Part shown: positions 1 through 10,600 of the stretch, in pieces
Position numbering within the stretch: the stretch's first letter is position 1
Layout of the letters: each line of letters begins with the position of its first letter
Assembly: GCA_010909165.1 (NCBI GenBank)
Contig: MU008171.1
Location: 496,001-560,000, forward strand
Reading direction: 5' to 3'
DNA: 64,000 bases
DNA from: Anthoceros angustus
Taxonomy: Eukaryota; Streptophyta; Anthocerotopsida; Anthocerotales; Anthocerotaceae
Notes under the pieces: model-generated
Told to the model about the DNA's origin: nothing
The model's database searches: none
What the model saw: the letters and a program-made list of their open reading frames with translations, nothing else
Translations under genes and position numbers: made by a program

Positions 1-31
1 AGACCCATCTTCCGAGAGCGGTCCCTGAACG

Positions 32-3000
32 ATGGCCACAGTTGGGCAACCGGACCCGTTGTGGAGTACACAAATTGGTCTGCATACAGGGATTGTACGA
101 GGAGCTCCCGGGCACCTCATCTCAGGGAGTGAACCCCTGGCAAACAAAGCCTCCAGGTGCAGCAGTGTAAGGAGCGCAGCACTTCAACTTCCGAGAAAAT
201 GTGTGGTTGGGGACGGGTTTTCCAGCCATGGTCGTTACCAGGAGCAGGAGCACTTGTGGCAACAATTATTTCTGGACCCGACGATGTGGTGGGACAACAG
301 ACGAGATAAGAAGAGCTCCCGTTCGCCTGACTTCCGGCGTAAGGGGTCCGGCGAGGTCCTGTGGTTAAACAACATGTTTAAGCCAGCTTGGGTTGATGAG
401 CAGCTCGTTTCCTTGGATATGCAGATGGGTCATGGTGCCTCTCCTTCCAAGTCGAGCTCTCCGGATAATCCTGAACCTGGAAGGCGTGCGGAATCGGAAA
501 TGGGAATGGGATTCAGGTGCAGCAGTGTGAGGAGCCCACTTCCCCTTCCGAGAAACTGTGTGGGTGGGGACGGGTTTTCCAACGATGGTCGTCGCCAGGA
601 GCAGGAGCACTTGTGGCAACAATTTTTTCTGGAGCCTACCATGTGGTGGGACAACAGACGAGATAAGAAGAGCTCCCGTTCGCCTGACTTCCGGCGTAAG
701 GGGTCCGGCGAGGTCCTGTGGTTGAACAGCATGTTTAAGCCAGCTTGGGTTGATGAACAGCTCGTGTCCTGGGATATGCAGATGGGTCATGGTGCTTCTC
801 CTTCTGAGTCCAGCTTTCCGGATAAGCCTGAACCTGGCAGGTGTGCAGGAGCGGAAACGGGCGTCGTTACGGCTGTAACCGTGAGCACGTTATGTCAGCA
901 GGGGAAGCTATGTGAGGCCGTTGGAGCCCTGGAATCTCTGGCACAGACAGACTCGGCTATTTCTCCTTCTCTGTTTTGCACTGTGCTGAAGCTGTGTACG
1001 GCTACGAAGGACTTGGTGGTGGGGCGACGAGTTCATGATCGCATTGTCAAACTTGGGTACGCGTCGGATGCTTACCTGGGGAACCATATCTTGCGCATGT
1101 ATGCATGTGGGGGTAGGCTAGAGGAGGCAATGGATGTGTTCACCAGGATAGGCAAACCAGATGTTATCACGTGGGGTTCCATCATCTCCGCGCATGCTAA
1201 ACATGGGAAACCCAAGGAGGCAATAAAATTGTACCATGAGATGCGTAGTTCAGGAGTGAAGGCGAATGGCCATGTCTTTGTAGCTGCCCTTCAAGCTTGT
1301 GCCTCGGCCGCCGACTTGGAATCTGGCAAAAAAGTGCACTGTGATGTGTTGCACAGTGACATTCCCACTAACCTGTTTGTTGGCAACTGCTTGGTGGACA
1401 TGTATGCAAAATGTGGCGAAATGAAGAATGCACGCCAGGTTTTTGACACCATGGCCACAAAGGATGTGGTGACATGGAATGCCCTGATATCTGGGTATGC
1501 AAAATGCGGTGAACTGAAAGATGCACAGCAGGTTTTCGACGACATGAACACAAAGAATGTGGTGTCATGGAATGCCCTGATAGCTGGGTATGCCGAGCAA
1601 GGTCTCGGACATGAGGCACTCGTTCTGTATGGACAAATGGAGCAGGATGGCCTCATTTTGGCTGACCATGTGACTTTTGCTTGCCTTCTAAAGGCCTGTG
1701 CAAGCACTGTTGCCTTACAGAAGGGCAGGCAGCTACACTCACTGATTGTCGAAAGAGGACTGCTGGATAATGTAGTGTTGGGCAACTGCCTGGTGGACAT
1801 GTATGCAAAATGTGGTGAACTGGAAGATGCACGCCAGGTTTTTGACAGCATGAACTCAAAGAATGTGGTGACGTGGAATGCCCTGATATCTGGGTATGCC
1901 AAATCTGGTGAACTGGAAGATGCACGCCAGGTTTTTGACAGCATGGCCACAAAGGATGTGGTAACATGGACGTCGCTGATTGCTGGGTATGCACAGCAAG
2001 GACTCGGCCAAGAGGCGCTTCTTGTGTTTGAACAAATGGAACAAGAAGGCCTCATTTTGGCCAACCATTTTACTTTTTCTTGCCTTCTGAAGGCCTGTGC
2101 AAGCACAGGTGCCTTACACAAGGGCAGGCAGCTGCACTCACAGATTGTGGAAAGAGGACTCTTGGATAACGTAGTGTTGGGCAACTGCCTGGTGGACATG
2201 TATGCAAAATGCGGTGAACTGGAAGGTGCACGCCAGGTTTTTGACAGCATGAACACAAAGGATGTGGTGACATGGACCGCCCTGATATCTGGGTACGGTT
2301 CTTGTGATGATGGTCACAAGGCACTAGCTTGTTTTGAAGAGATGTTAATTGCCGGTATTCAGCCTAATGATGCTACGTTCACTTGCCTGTTAGTAGCATG
2401 CAGTCACGAGGGGCTGGTCCACGAGGGTCGCAAGCACTTTGATTCCATGGCTCAACAGCATGGCATCAAGCCTACTCTTGAGCATTACAATTGCATGATT
2501 GATCTTCTTGGGCGTGCCGGCCATTTAGATGAGGCAGAGAAGATGCTACTATCATGCGAGGGTCAGAGCAACGTTGTGGGATTGACTTCTTTGTTGAATG
2601 CCTGCAAAACTCACGGGAACATAGAGAGGGCGATGTGGTGTTTTGAAAGCATTGTTAGGCTGGACCCTCAGGAGTCGGCCGCATATGTGCTCATGGCCAA
2701 TGCCTACGCAGATGCAGGTATGTGGGCCGATGTAGACAGGATTGAAACACAGAGAATGGTAGCAGGGGCGAACAAGTTACCGGCAGTGGCAAGCATTGAG
2801 GTGAATAAGCACGTACATCAATTTCTGGTGGGAGAAAGAAGAGGTGACATTGCTCTAAAGGTGGAGAGCACGAATGCACGTTTGAAGCAGGAAGGAGGCC
2901 ACGTTCCTCACACAAAGTTGGTGTTGAAGCCAGTGTGTGAGAAGGAAAAGGAAGATGTGCTTTGTGGGCATGCTGAGAAGCTAGCTCTGGCGTTTGGTCT

Positions 3001-3034
3001 CTTGAACACTCCAGTGGGACACCTCTGGTGGTAA
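32..3034 (+). CDS. PLS-class PPR RNA-editing factor, DYW:KP/GRP type, frameshifted near its C-terminus (PPR-A)
   Basis: Encodes a 1000-residue pentatricopeptide repeat protein, the family that binds single organelle RNA sites and directs base editing. Residues 1-40 are a leader, about 41-160 and 161-280 are two copies of an N-terminal module, and about 280-800 are alternating P, L and S PPR motifs (recurrent LVDMYAKCGELEDARQVFD and NVVTWNALISGYA). These are followed by E/E+ motifs, a PG-box variant (LPAVASIEV in place of the usual PGCSWIEV) and the start of the DYW deaminase with its zinc-site HAE motif. The frame is lost near 3010: the text reads cactccagtggg where the two sister copies have cactccgagtggg, a one-base deletion, so translation stops at 3034 before the CxxC motif. 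There are no introns. No signal peptide can be called with confidence, but an organelle location is usual for the family. The start was chosen because the same MATV leader opens paralogue B. Confidence 0.93.
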   Translation: MATVGQPDPLWSTQIGLHTGIVRGAPGHLISGSEPLANKASRCSSVRSAALQLPRKCVVGDGFSSHGRYQEQEHLWQQLFLDPTMWWDNRRDKKSSRSPDFRRKGSGEVLWLNNMFKPAWVDEQLVSLDMQMGHGASPSKSSSPDNPEPGRRAESEMGMGFRCSSVRSPLPLPRNCVGGDGFSNDGRRQEQEHLWQQFFLEPTMWWDNRRDKKSSRSPDFRRKGSGEVLWLNSMFKPAWVDEQLVSWDMQMGHGASPSESSFPDKPEPGRCAGAETGVVTAVTVSTLCQQGKLCEAVGALESLAQTDSAISPSLFCTVLKLCTATKDLVVGRRVHDRIVKLGYASDAYLGNHILRMYACGGRLEEAMDVFTRIGKPDVITWGSIISAHAKHGKPKEAIKLYHEMRSSGVKANGHVFVAALQACASAADLESGKKVHCDVLHSDIPTNLFVGNCLVDMYAKCGEMKNARQVFDTMATKDVVTWNALISGYAKCGELKDAQQVFDDMNTKNVVSWNALIAGYAEQGLGHEALVLYGQMEQDGLILADHVTFACLLKACASTVALQKGRQLHSLIVERGLLDNVVLGNCLVDMYAKCGELEDARQVFDSMNSKNVVTWNALISGYAKSGELEDARQVFDSMATKDVVTWTSLIAGYAQQGLGQEALLVFEQMEQEGLILANHFTFSCLLKACASTGALHKGRQLHSQIVERGLLDNVVLGNCLVDMYAKCGELEGARQVFDSMNTKDVVTWTALISGYGSCDDGHKALACFEEMLIAGIQPNDATFTCLLVACSHEGLVHEGRKHFDSMAQQHGIKPTLEHYNCMIDLLGRAGHLDEAEKMLLSCEGQSNVVGLTSLLNACKTHGNIERAMWCFESIVRLDPQESAAYVLMANAYADAGMWADVDRIETQRMVAGANKLPAVASIEVNKHVHQFLVGERRGDIALKVESTNARLKQEGGHVPHTKLVLKPVCEKEKEDVLCGHAEKLALAFGLLNTPVGHLWW
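155..865 (+). repeat. Two tandem N-terminal modules inside PPR-A (about 360 bp each)
   Basis: Units start at about 155 and 515, each with aggtgcagcagtgt. Each codes for about 120 residues with shared motifs LPRxCVxGDGF, LWQQFFLxPTMWWDNRRDKK, SPDFRRKGSGEVLW and FKPAWVDEQLVS. Paralogue B has three units and paralogue C has one. The module matches no PPR motif or other domain I recognise. It is rich in Trp and basic residues. Confidence 0.85.
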
Positions 3035-4511
3035 CGAAGAATCTACGCATGTGCAGTGACTGCCACAGTTCCACGGAGATCATGTCAAGGCTGGAACAGA
3101 GAGACATTGTTGTAAGGGATGGGTACCGTGTACATCGATTCGCAGCTGGTTGTTGCAGTTGTAAGGGTCGACCGTGAGAACATGAAGAACCAAGTGGCTT
3201 GCGACCTGGCTGGGTCACGGAACCGGGCGAGCTCACCTGCGAGGGACGGGCAGCTGTAGGAGATCAGGGATCGGAGTTGCTGGCCTGGAATTTGGCTCAG
3301 ATCTGGCTTAATCGGCTCTGGCATTGCCGGATTGAGCTTGGAGCTGTGGCAGGGAGCGCCCGAGGAGGTCGAGCTGGGGAGGCACTAACCCGCCAATCCT
3401 TACGAGTATGTCATCCACAACTAAGTTCCTCCATTCCTTGCACACGGCTCTTAGGGTGGCGCTTAGGGTTGTGGGATTTACTGATTCTCCCACTCGATGA
3501 TCTATCTGGTGGATAACATTCTCGTGGGCATTGGCGGTCATGTGTGCAAAATATGGTGACCTGGAAGACTCCGGATATTTGACTGCACCACAACAATGTT
3601 ATGCACGCTCATACACAGCTGGATATGCAAATTATGGCCTCGGCGAAGCAGATGTATGAGAGATTGTGGCTGACGACGTTAGCCTTCCCTTGCCTTCTGA
3701 TGGCGTGTGCAAGTGGGTGAGGCCAAGCAGCTGCCCTCACAGGTTGTGAAAGGGGTCACCAAGAACATATTTGTGGGCACATGGCCTGGTGGACATGTGT
3801 GTAACGTGTACCGAGCTGGACGATGCGCGCTGGGTTTTGTTTCTGCATGGCCACAAGAATGAGACCAGCGGTATGCATTGGTTGAAGTGAACGCAAAGCT
3901 GGTTTCCATGTCATGACAGTTGGCTTCCGATCAAAGTTTGGATCAGCAAACAGACCCCAAATTTTGAGACAGAATCACTCAGCAGTCAGGGCCCTGCAAC
4001 CCTGTATGTGAGATACCCGTCACTGGTAGAGACGGTGACAATTTGACCGGACAAAATTGCCCTATTGCTGTCGTCGGACAAACTGACGTGACAGCCAGGG
4101 CCTATGTCACAAGTACAGGCAGCTTGCTACTGTCCATTATTTTGTGGAGACTTGCGTGGTAACATCTGGGTCCTGCTTGTCCATGTTTTGTGCCATCGAA
4201 TTGTGTAGATAAAGGGGTTGTCGATGTGTCAAAAATTTAGGTTGCTGATTGTTGGTCTTGCCTTGATCACGTCTAGTCTGATCCTTCATGTCGCAGGTGA
4301 ACATTTTGCACTATTCATCCAAAAAGCTAGTACACATCATGCACACTAAACGACATCTGATAAATCGGTGCCCCATTCCAGATCCCTCAACAGTCCTGCA
4401 CCCCCTACTGCTGCAACGGGTCACCTTAAATATCTTAGGAGAGCCTTGTGGGCACTATTTTTAAGTATCGCATTACTAGCCTCACTTGTGAAACATCGTT
4501 GGTATCTCTTT
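2793..4511 (+). repeat. Tandem duplication, copy 1 (PPR-A DYW tail plus downstream decayed PPR sequence)
   Basis: Begins in the PPR-A coding sequence at the gcattgaggtgaataag motif and runs to the ggtatctctttggcattgag motif, where copy 2 starts with the same words. After the DYW stop it holds a degraded PPR coding remnant at about 3520-3900, where stretches such as VMCAKYGDLEDSG are still readable amid stops and shifts. No intact gene is seen from 3178 to 4511. Confidence 0.85.
3011..3177 (+). pseudogene. Out-of-frame DYW C-terminus of PPR-A, ending in GRP
   Basis: Continues the DYW domain in the next frame after the deletion near 3010. It carries the KNLRMCSDCH zinc-ligand motif, the RLEQRDIVVRDGYR block, HRFAAGCCSC and the terminus KGRP, with a TGA stop at 3175-3177. 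A canonical domain would end CSCGDYW. The GRP terminus is the hallmark of the DYW:KP/GRP variant associated with U-to-C editing. The length 32-3177 is one base short of a multiple of three, as a single-base deletion predicts. Confidence 0.85.
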
Positions 4512-4889
4512 GGCATTGAGGTGAATAAGCAGGTACATAGATTTCTGGTGGGAGAAAGAAGAGGATATTGCTCAAGGTAGAGAGCACGAATGCACGTCTG
4601 AAGCAGGAAGGAGGCCACGTACCTCACACAAAGTTGGTGTTGAAGCCACTGTGTGAGAAGGAAAAGGAAGATGTGCTTTGTGGGCATGCTGAGAAGCTAG
4701 CTCTGGCGTTTGGTCTCTTGAACACTCCGAGTGGGACACCTCTGGTGGTAACGAAGAATCTACGCATGTGCAGTGACTGCCACAGTTCCACGGAGATCAT
4801 GTCAAGGCTTGAACAGAGACATTGTTGTAAGGGATGGGTACCGTGTGCATCGATTCGCAGCTGGTTGTTGCAGTTGTAAGGGGTCGACC
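4512..4889 (+). pseudogene. Duplicated DYW-domain tail fragment
   Basis: Codes for the E+/PG-box region (IEVNKQVHRFLVGERRG), HAEKLALAFGLLNTPSGTPLVV and KNLRMCSDCHSSTEIMSRLEQ, but with a small deletion in the GDIAL/EDIAL stretch near 4565, a lost base near 4815, and an extra G near 4880 that destroys the GRP end. It has no PPR repeats in front, so it is a remnant from the tandem duplication. It does keep the base that PPR-A lost near 3010, which shows that the PPR-A change is a deletion. Confidence 0.85.
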
Positions 4890-6141
4890 GTGAGAACATG
4901 AAGAACCAAGTGGTGCGACCTGGCGGGTCACGGAACAGACAAGCTCACCTGCGAGGACGGGCAGCTAGAGATCAGGATCTTCAGCCTGGAATTTGGCTCA
5001 GATCTGGCTTAATCGCTCTGGCATTGCCGGATTGAGCTTGGAGCTGTGGAGCGCCCAGGAGGTCGAGCTGGGGAGGCACTAACCGCCAATCCTTCAGTAT
5101 TCATCAACTGTTCTCCATTCCTTGCACATCTAGGGTGGCGCTTAGGGTTGTGGGGACTGATTCTCCCTAGATCTATCTGGTGGATAACATTCTCGTGGGC
5201 ATTGGCGGTCATGTGTGCAAAATATGGTGACCTGGAAGACTCCGGATATTTGACTGCTTGGCCAACAACAATGTGGTAACATGCACGCCCCTCATACACA
5301 GCTGGATATGCAAATTATGGCCTCGGCCAAGAAGCAGTTGCCCTGTATGAGAGATTGTGGCTGACGACGTTAGCCTTCCCTTGCCTTCTGATGGCGTGTG
5401 CAAGTGGGTGAGGCCAAGCAGCTGCCCTCACAGGTTGTGAAAGGGTCACCAGGATTTGTGGGCACATGGCCTGGTGGACATGTGTAATGTAGAGCTGGAC
5501 GATGCGCGCTGGGTTTTGTTTCTGCATGGCCACAGAATGGACAAGTATGCATTGGTTGAAGTGAACAAAGCTGGTTTCCATGTCATGACAGTTGGCTTGA
5601 TCAAAGTTTGGATCAGCAAACAGACCCCAAATTTTGAGACAGAATCACTCAGCAGTCAGGGCCTGCAACTGTATGTGAGATACCTCTGTAGAGACGGTGA
5701 CAATTTGACCGGACAAAATTGCCCTATTGCTGTCGTCGGACAAACTGACGTGACAGCCAGGGCCTATGTCCCAGTACAGGCAGCTTGCTACTGTCCATTA
5801 TTTTGTGGAACTTGCGTGGTAACATCTGGGTCCTGCTTGTCCATGTGCATCGCTGCGAATAAATTGTCGATGTATTATTTAGGTTGCTGATTGTTGGTCT
5901 TGCCTTGATCACGTCTAGTCTGATCCTTCATGTCGCAGGTGAACATTTTGCGTATTCACAAAAATAGTACACATCATGCATACGACATCTGATAAATCTG
6001 TGATCCTCAACAGTCCTGCACCCCCTACTGCTGCAACGGGTCACCTTAAATATCTTAGGAGAGCCTTGTGGGCACTATTTTTAAGTATCGCATTACTAGC
6101 CTCACTTGTGAAACATCGTTGGTATCTCTTTGGCATTGAGG
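4512..6141 (+). repeat. Tandem duplication, copy 2
   Basis: Direct repeat of 2793-4511. Long identical runs alternate with clusters of small insertions and deletions in both directions, as in 3240-3300 against 4945-4990. It ends at the same ggtatctctttggcattgag motif. It contains a second DYW tail (4512-4889) and a second decayed PPR remnant (about 5205-5600), and no intact gene. Confidence 0.85.
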
Positions 6142-6457
6142 TTAGTTGCTCCTTCTTCCTCTTTGGCATCCATTGCCGGGATTTTGATGGCAACCCATAT
6201 GTTCGTGATGAATTCCACCTTACAATTTACGTAAGCCTTGCATTTTTCCTTTCACACTACCGTAGTCGATACACCTATAGCTGTCTTATATTGCTGTTTC
6301 ATGCACGTAGTTGCAAATGCAGTCTTGCCTGCATTCGAGCCCTCCGGGTTCGGGCTTATCGGCACCAGCCCGTAGGTATGGTGTGGTCATACACAGTACC
6401 TGGGCATTCTGCCATAGTCTGTTGTTAGACTCATCTTCCGATCGTGGTTCCTGAACG
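6142..6457. other. Short spacer before PPR-B
   Basis: No gene is seen. The last bases (about 6428-6457) match those just upstream of PPR-A (positions 1-31), so the upstream leader was duplicated together with the gene. Confidence 0.6.
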
Positions 6458-9400
6458 ATGGCCACAGTATGGCAACCGGACCCGTTGTGGACCCAACAGA
6501 TTGGTGTGTGTACAGGGATTCAACTAGGAGCTCCCGCTCACCTTGCTTTGTGTAGTCAACCCCTGGCAAACAAAGCCTCCAGGTGCAGCGGTGTAAGAAG
6601 CCCAGCATTTCCACTTCTGAGAAAATGTGTGGATGGGGACGGGGTTTCCAGCGATGGTCGTTGCCAGGAGCAGGAGCACCTGTGGCAACAATTTTTTCTG
6701 GACCCTAGCATGTGGTGGGACAACAGACGAGACAAGAAGAGCTCCCGTTCGCCTGACTTCCGGCGTAAGGGGTCTGGCGAGGTGTTGTGGTTGGACAACA
6801 TGTTTAAGCCAGCTTGGGTTGATGAGCAGCTCGTTTCCTTGGATATGCAGATGGGTTATGGTTCCTCTCCTTCCAAGTCCAGCTCGCCGGATAAGCCTGA
6901 ACCTGACAGGCATGCAGACTCGGAAATGGGCTCCAGGACCAGCAGTGTAAGGAGCCCAGCACTTCCACTTCCGAGGATATGTGTGGGTGGCGACGGGTTC
7001 CCCAACGATGGTCGTCGCCAGGAGCAGTTGTGGCAACAATTTTTCTGGACCTACCATGTGGTGGGACAACAGACGAGATAAGAAGAGCTCCGTTGCCTGA
7101 CTTCCGGCGTAAGGGTCCGGCGAGGTCCTGTGGTTACAACATGTTTAAGCCAGCTTGGGTTGATGAGCAGCTCGTTTCCTTGGATATGCAGATGGGTTAT
7201 GGTTCCTCTCCTTCCAAGTCCAGCTCGCCGGATAAGCCTGAACCTGACAGGCATGCAGACTCGGAAATGGGCTCCAGGACCAGCAGTGTAAGGAGCCCAG
7301 CACTTCCACTTCCGAGGATATGTGTGGGTGGCGACGGGTTCCCCAACGATGGTCGTCGCCAGGAGCAGGAGCAGTTGTGGCAACAATTTTTTCTGGAGCC
7401 TACCATGTGGTGGGACAACAGACGAGATAAGAAAAGCTCCAGTTGGCCTGACTTCCGGCGTAAGGGGTCCGGCGAGCTGCTGTGGTTAAACAACATGTTC
7501 AAGCCAGCTTGGGTTGATGAGCAGCTCGTTTCCTTGGATATGCAGATGGTGCCTCTCCTTCCAAGTCCAGCTCCGGATAAGCCTGAACCTCGCAGGCGTG
7601 CAGGATCGGACATGGGCGTCGTTACGGCTGTAAACGTGAGCACGTTATGTCAGCAGGGGAAGCTTTGTGAGGCCGTTGGAGCCCTGGAATCTCTGGCGCA
7701 GACAGGCTCTGCTATTTCTCCCTCGCTGTTTTGCACTGTGCTGAAACTGTGTACAGCTAAGAAGGATTTGGTGGTGGGGCGACGAGTTCATGACCTCACT
7801 GTCAAACTTGGGTACGAGTCGAATGCATACCTGGGGAACCATATCTTGCGCATGTATGCATGTGGAGGTAGGCTGAGGAGGCCATGGATGTGTTCACCAG
7901 GTGGCAAACCAGATGCCTTCATGTGGTTTTCCATAATCTCTGCATATGCTAAGCATGGAAACGGGAGGCCATACATCTGTACTATGACATGCGAAGGTCA
8001 GGAGTGAAGGCGGATGCCCACGTCTTTGTAGCTGCCCTTCAAGCCTGTGCATTTGCCGCCGACTTAGAGGCTGGCAAAAAAGTGCACTGTGATCTATTGC
8101 ACAGTGGCTTTCCTCCTGACTTGTTTGTTAGCACCTGCCTGGTGGACATGTATGCGAAATGTGGCAATTTAAAAGATGCACGCCATGTTTTTGACACCAT
8201 GGCCACAAAGGACATGGTGACATGGAATGCCCTGATGGAAAATGTGGTGAACTGAAGATGCCAGGTTTTTGACAGCATGGCCACAAAGGATGTGGTGACA
8301 TGGAATGCCCTGATTGCTGGGTATGCAAGGGCTCGGACATGAGGCGCTTGTTCTGTATGGACAAATGGAGCAGGAGGGGCCTGATTTTGGCTGACCATGT
8401 TACTTTTGCTTGCCTTCTGAAGGCCTGTGCAAGCACTGGTGCCTTACAGAAGGGCAGGCAGCTGCACTCACTGATTGTGAAGAGGACTGCTGGATAATGT
8501 TGTGGCAACTGCCTGGTGGACATGTATGCAAAATGTGGTGAACTGGAAGATGCACGCCAGGTTTTTGACAGCTTGGCCAAAGGATGTGGTGACATGGAAT
8601 GCTGATTGCTGGGTATGCACAGCAAGGACTCGCCAAGAGGCGCTTGTTCTGTATGGACAAATGGAGGAAGGGGGCCTCATATTGGCTGACAATTTTACTT
8701 ATGCTTGCCTCCTAAAGGCCTGTGGAAGCACTGGTGCCTTACAGAAGGGCAGGCAACTGCACTCACTGATTGTCGAAAGAGGTATGCTGGATGACGTAGT
8801 GGTGGGGACCTGCCTGGTGGACATGTATGGAAAATGTGATGAAATGGAAGATGCACGCCAGGTTTTTGACAGCTTGGCCACAAAGAATGTGGTGACATGG
8901 AATGCCCTGATTGCTGGGTATGCACAGCAAGGACTCGGCCAAGAGGCGCTTGTTGTATGGACAAATGGAGGAGGCGGGCCTCATTTTGGCTGACCATGTT
9001 ACTTTTGCTTGCCTTCTGAAGGCCTGTGGAAGCACTGGTGCCTTACAGAAGGGCAGGCAGCTGCACTCACAGATTGTCGAAAGAGGACTGCTGGATAACG
9101 TAGTGTTGGGCACCTGCCTGGTGGACATGTATGCAAAATGTGGTGAACTGGAAGATGCACGCCAAGTTTTTGACAGCATGGCACAAAGGATGTGGTGACA
9201 TGGACGGCCCTGATATCTGGGTATGGTACTTGCGATGATGGTCACAAGGCACTAGCTTGTTTTGAGGAGATGTTAGTTGCCGGTATTCAGCCTAATGACG
9301 CTACTTTTACTTGCCTTTTAGTAGCTTGCAGTCATGAGGGACTGGTCCTTGAGGGTCGCAAGCACTTTGATTCCATGGCTGAACAGCATGGCGTCAAACC

Positions 9401-10106
9401 TACTCTTGAGCACTACAATTGCATGATTGATCTTCTTGGGCGTGCAGGCCATTTAGTTGAGGCTGAGAAGATGCTGTTGTCATATGAGGGCCAAAGTAAT
9501 GTCGTGGGATTGACGTCTTTGTTGAATGCCTGCAAAAGTCACGGGGACATAGAGAGGGCTGTGTGGTGTTTTGAAAGCATTATTAGGCTGGACCCTCAAA
9601 GTGCATCTGCGTATGTACTCATGGCCAATGCCTACGCAGATGCAGGTAGGTGGGCCGATGTAGACAGGATTGAAACCCAGAGATTGGTAGCAGGAGCTAA
9701 CAAGAAACCTGCGGTAGCAACCATCGAGGTGAATAAGCAGGTACATGGATTTCTGGTGGGAGGAAAAGGAGAGGACATTGCGCTCAAGGTGGAGAGCACA
9801 AATGCACGTCTGAAGCAGGAAGGAGGCCACGTACCTCACACAAAGTTGGTGTTGAAGCCAGTGTGTGAGAAGGAAAAGGAAGATGTGCTTTGTGGGCATG
9901 CCGAGAAGCTAGCTCTGGCGTTTGGTCTATTGAACACTCCGAGTGGGACACCTCTGGTGGTAACGAAGAATCTACGCATGTGTAGTGACTGCCACAGTTC
10001 CACGGAGATCATGTCAAGGCTGGAACAGAGAGACATTGTTGTAAGGGATGGCTACCGTGTACATCGATTCGCAGCTGGTTGTTGCAGTTGTAAGAATAGA
10101 CCATGA
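6458..10106 (+). pseudogene. PLS-class PPR-DYW paralogue ending in NRP, several frameshifts (PPR-B)
   Basis: A second, longer copy of the same editing-factor family. It has the MATV leader, three N-terminal modules, PPR motifs from about 7610, E/E+ motifs, the PG-box variant KPAVATIEV and a complete DYW domain in the final open stretch 9192-10106. The domain has HAEKLALAFGLL, CSDCH, RDIVVRDGYR, CCSC and the terminus KNRP. Reading requires at least five frame changes, near 7030-7130, 7890-7990, 8255-8300, 8480-8500, about 8950 and 9180-9190. The last 304 residues are perfectly open and closely match PPR-A, so either decay is recent or the indels are assembly errors. If the errors are technical, this is the functional copy with an intact deaminase. 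Confidence 0.9.
6581..7612 (+). repeat. Three tandem N-terminal modules inside PPR-B
   Basis: Units start at about 6581, 6935 and 7276. The stretch from about 6800 to 7030 recurs almost without change at about 7140-7375, so one unit was added very recently. The middle unit has lost several bases, including in the FRRKGSG stretch near 7100. They are the same module as in PPR-A. Confidence 0.85.
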
Positions 10107-10214
10107 GAAAAATGAATAACTACCCACAGAATTTTGCTTCCTTGTGATTGGGTTTGGGGCTTTAGCCAATGGGGTTTGAACCGTGCCTCCTCTCCGTGGT
10201 CGAAGTGACACATG

Positions 10215-10600
10215 GACAGTTAGCACAGAAGTGAGCTTTGTGAAAGGAGGCTGACTGTCAGCATCGAAGTTAGCTTTGTAACTGAGGCTGACTGTTAGCA
10301 TAGACGTTAGCTTTGTAACATGAGGTCGACATGTTAGCATAGAAAGTTTTGTGACATGTTAGCATAGAAAGTTTTGTGACATGTTAGCACAGAAGTTAGC
10401 TTTGTGAAAGGAGGCTAACTGTCAGCATAGAAGTTAGGCTGACTGTTAGCATAGAAAAGTTAGACTGGCTGTTAGCATAGAAGTTAGGCTGACTGGTAGC
10501 ATAGAAGTTAGGCTGACTGGTAGCATAGAAGTTAGGCTGACTGGTAGCATAGAAGTTAGGTTGACTGTAAGCATGGAAGTGAGCGTTGTTGTAGGAGGGT
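10215..10600. repeat. Minisatellite, 24-bp core
   Basis: Variants of gttagcatagaagttagctttgtg pass into four or more near-perfect 24-bp units of gaagttaggctgactggtagcata between about 10460 and 10560. It lies just downstream of the PPR-B stop. No conserved coding capacity is seen on either strand. Confidence 0.85.

Noticed and set aside
1291-2256. Long minus-strand open frame of 321 codons across PPR-A
   Set aside because: It is the antisense shadow of the regular PPR repeats. The plus strand carries clear family motifs, and antisense of repeated codons stays open by composition.
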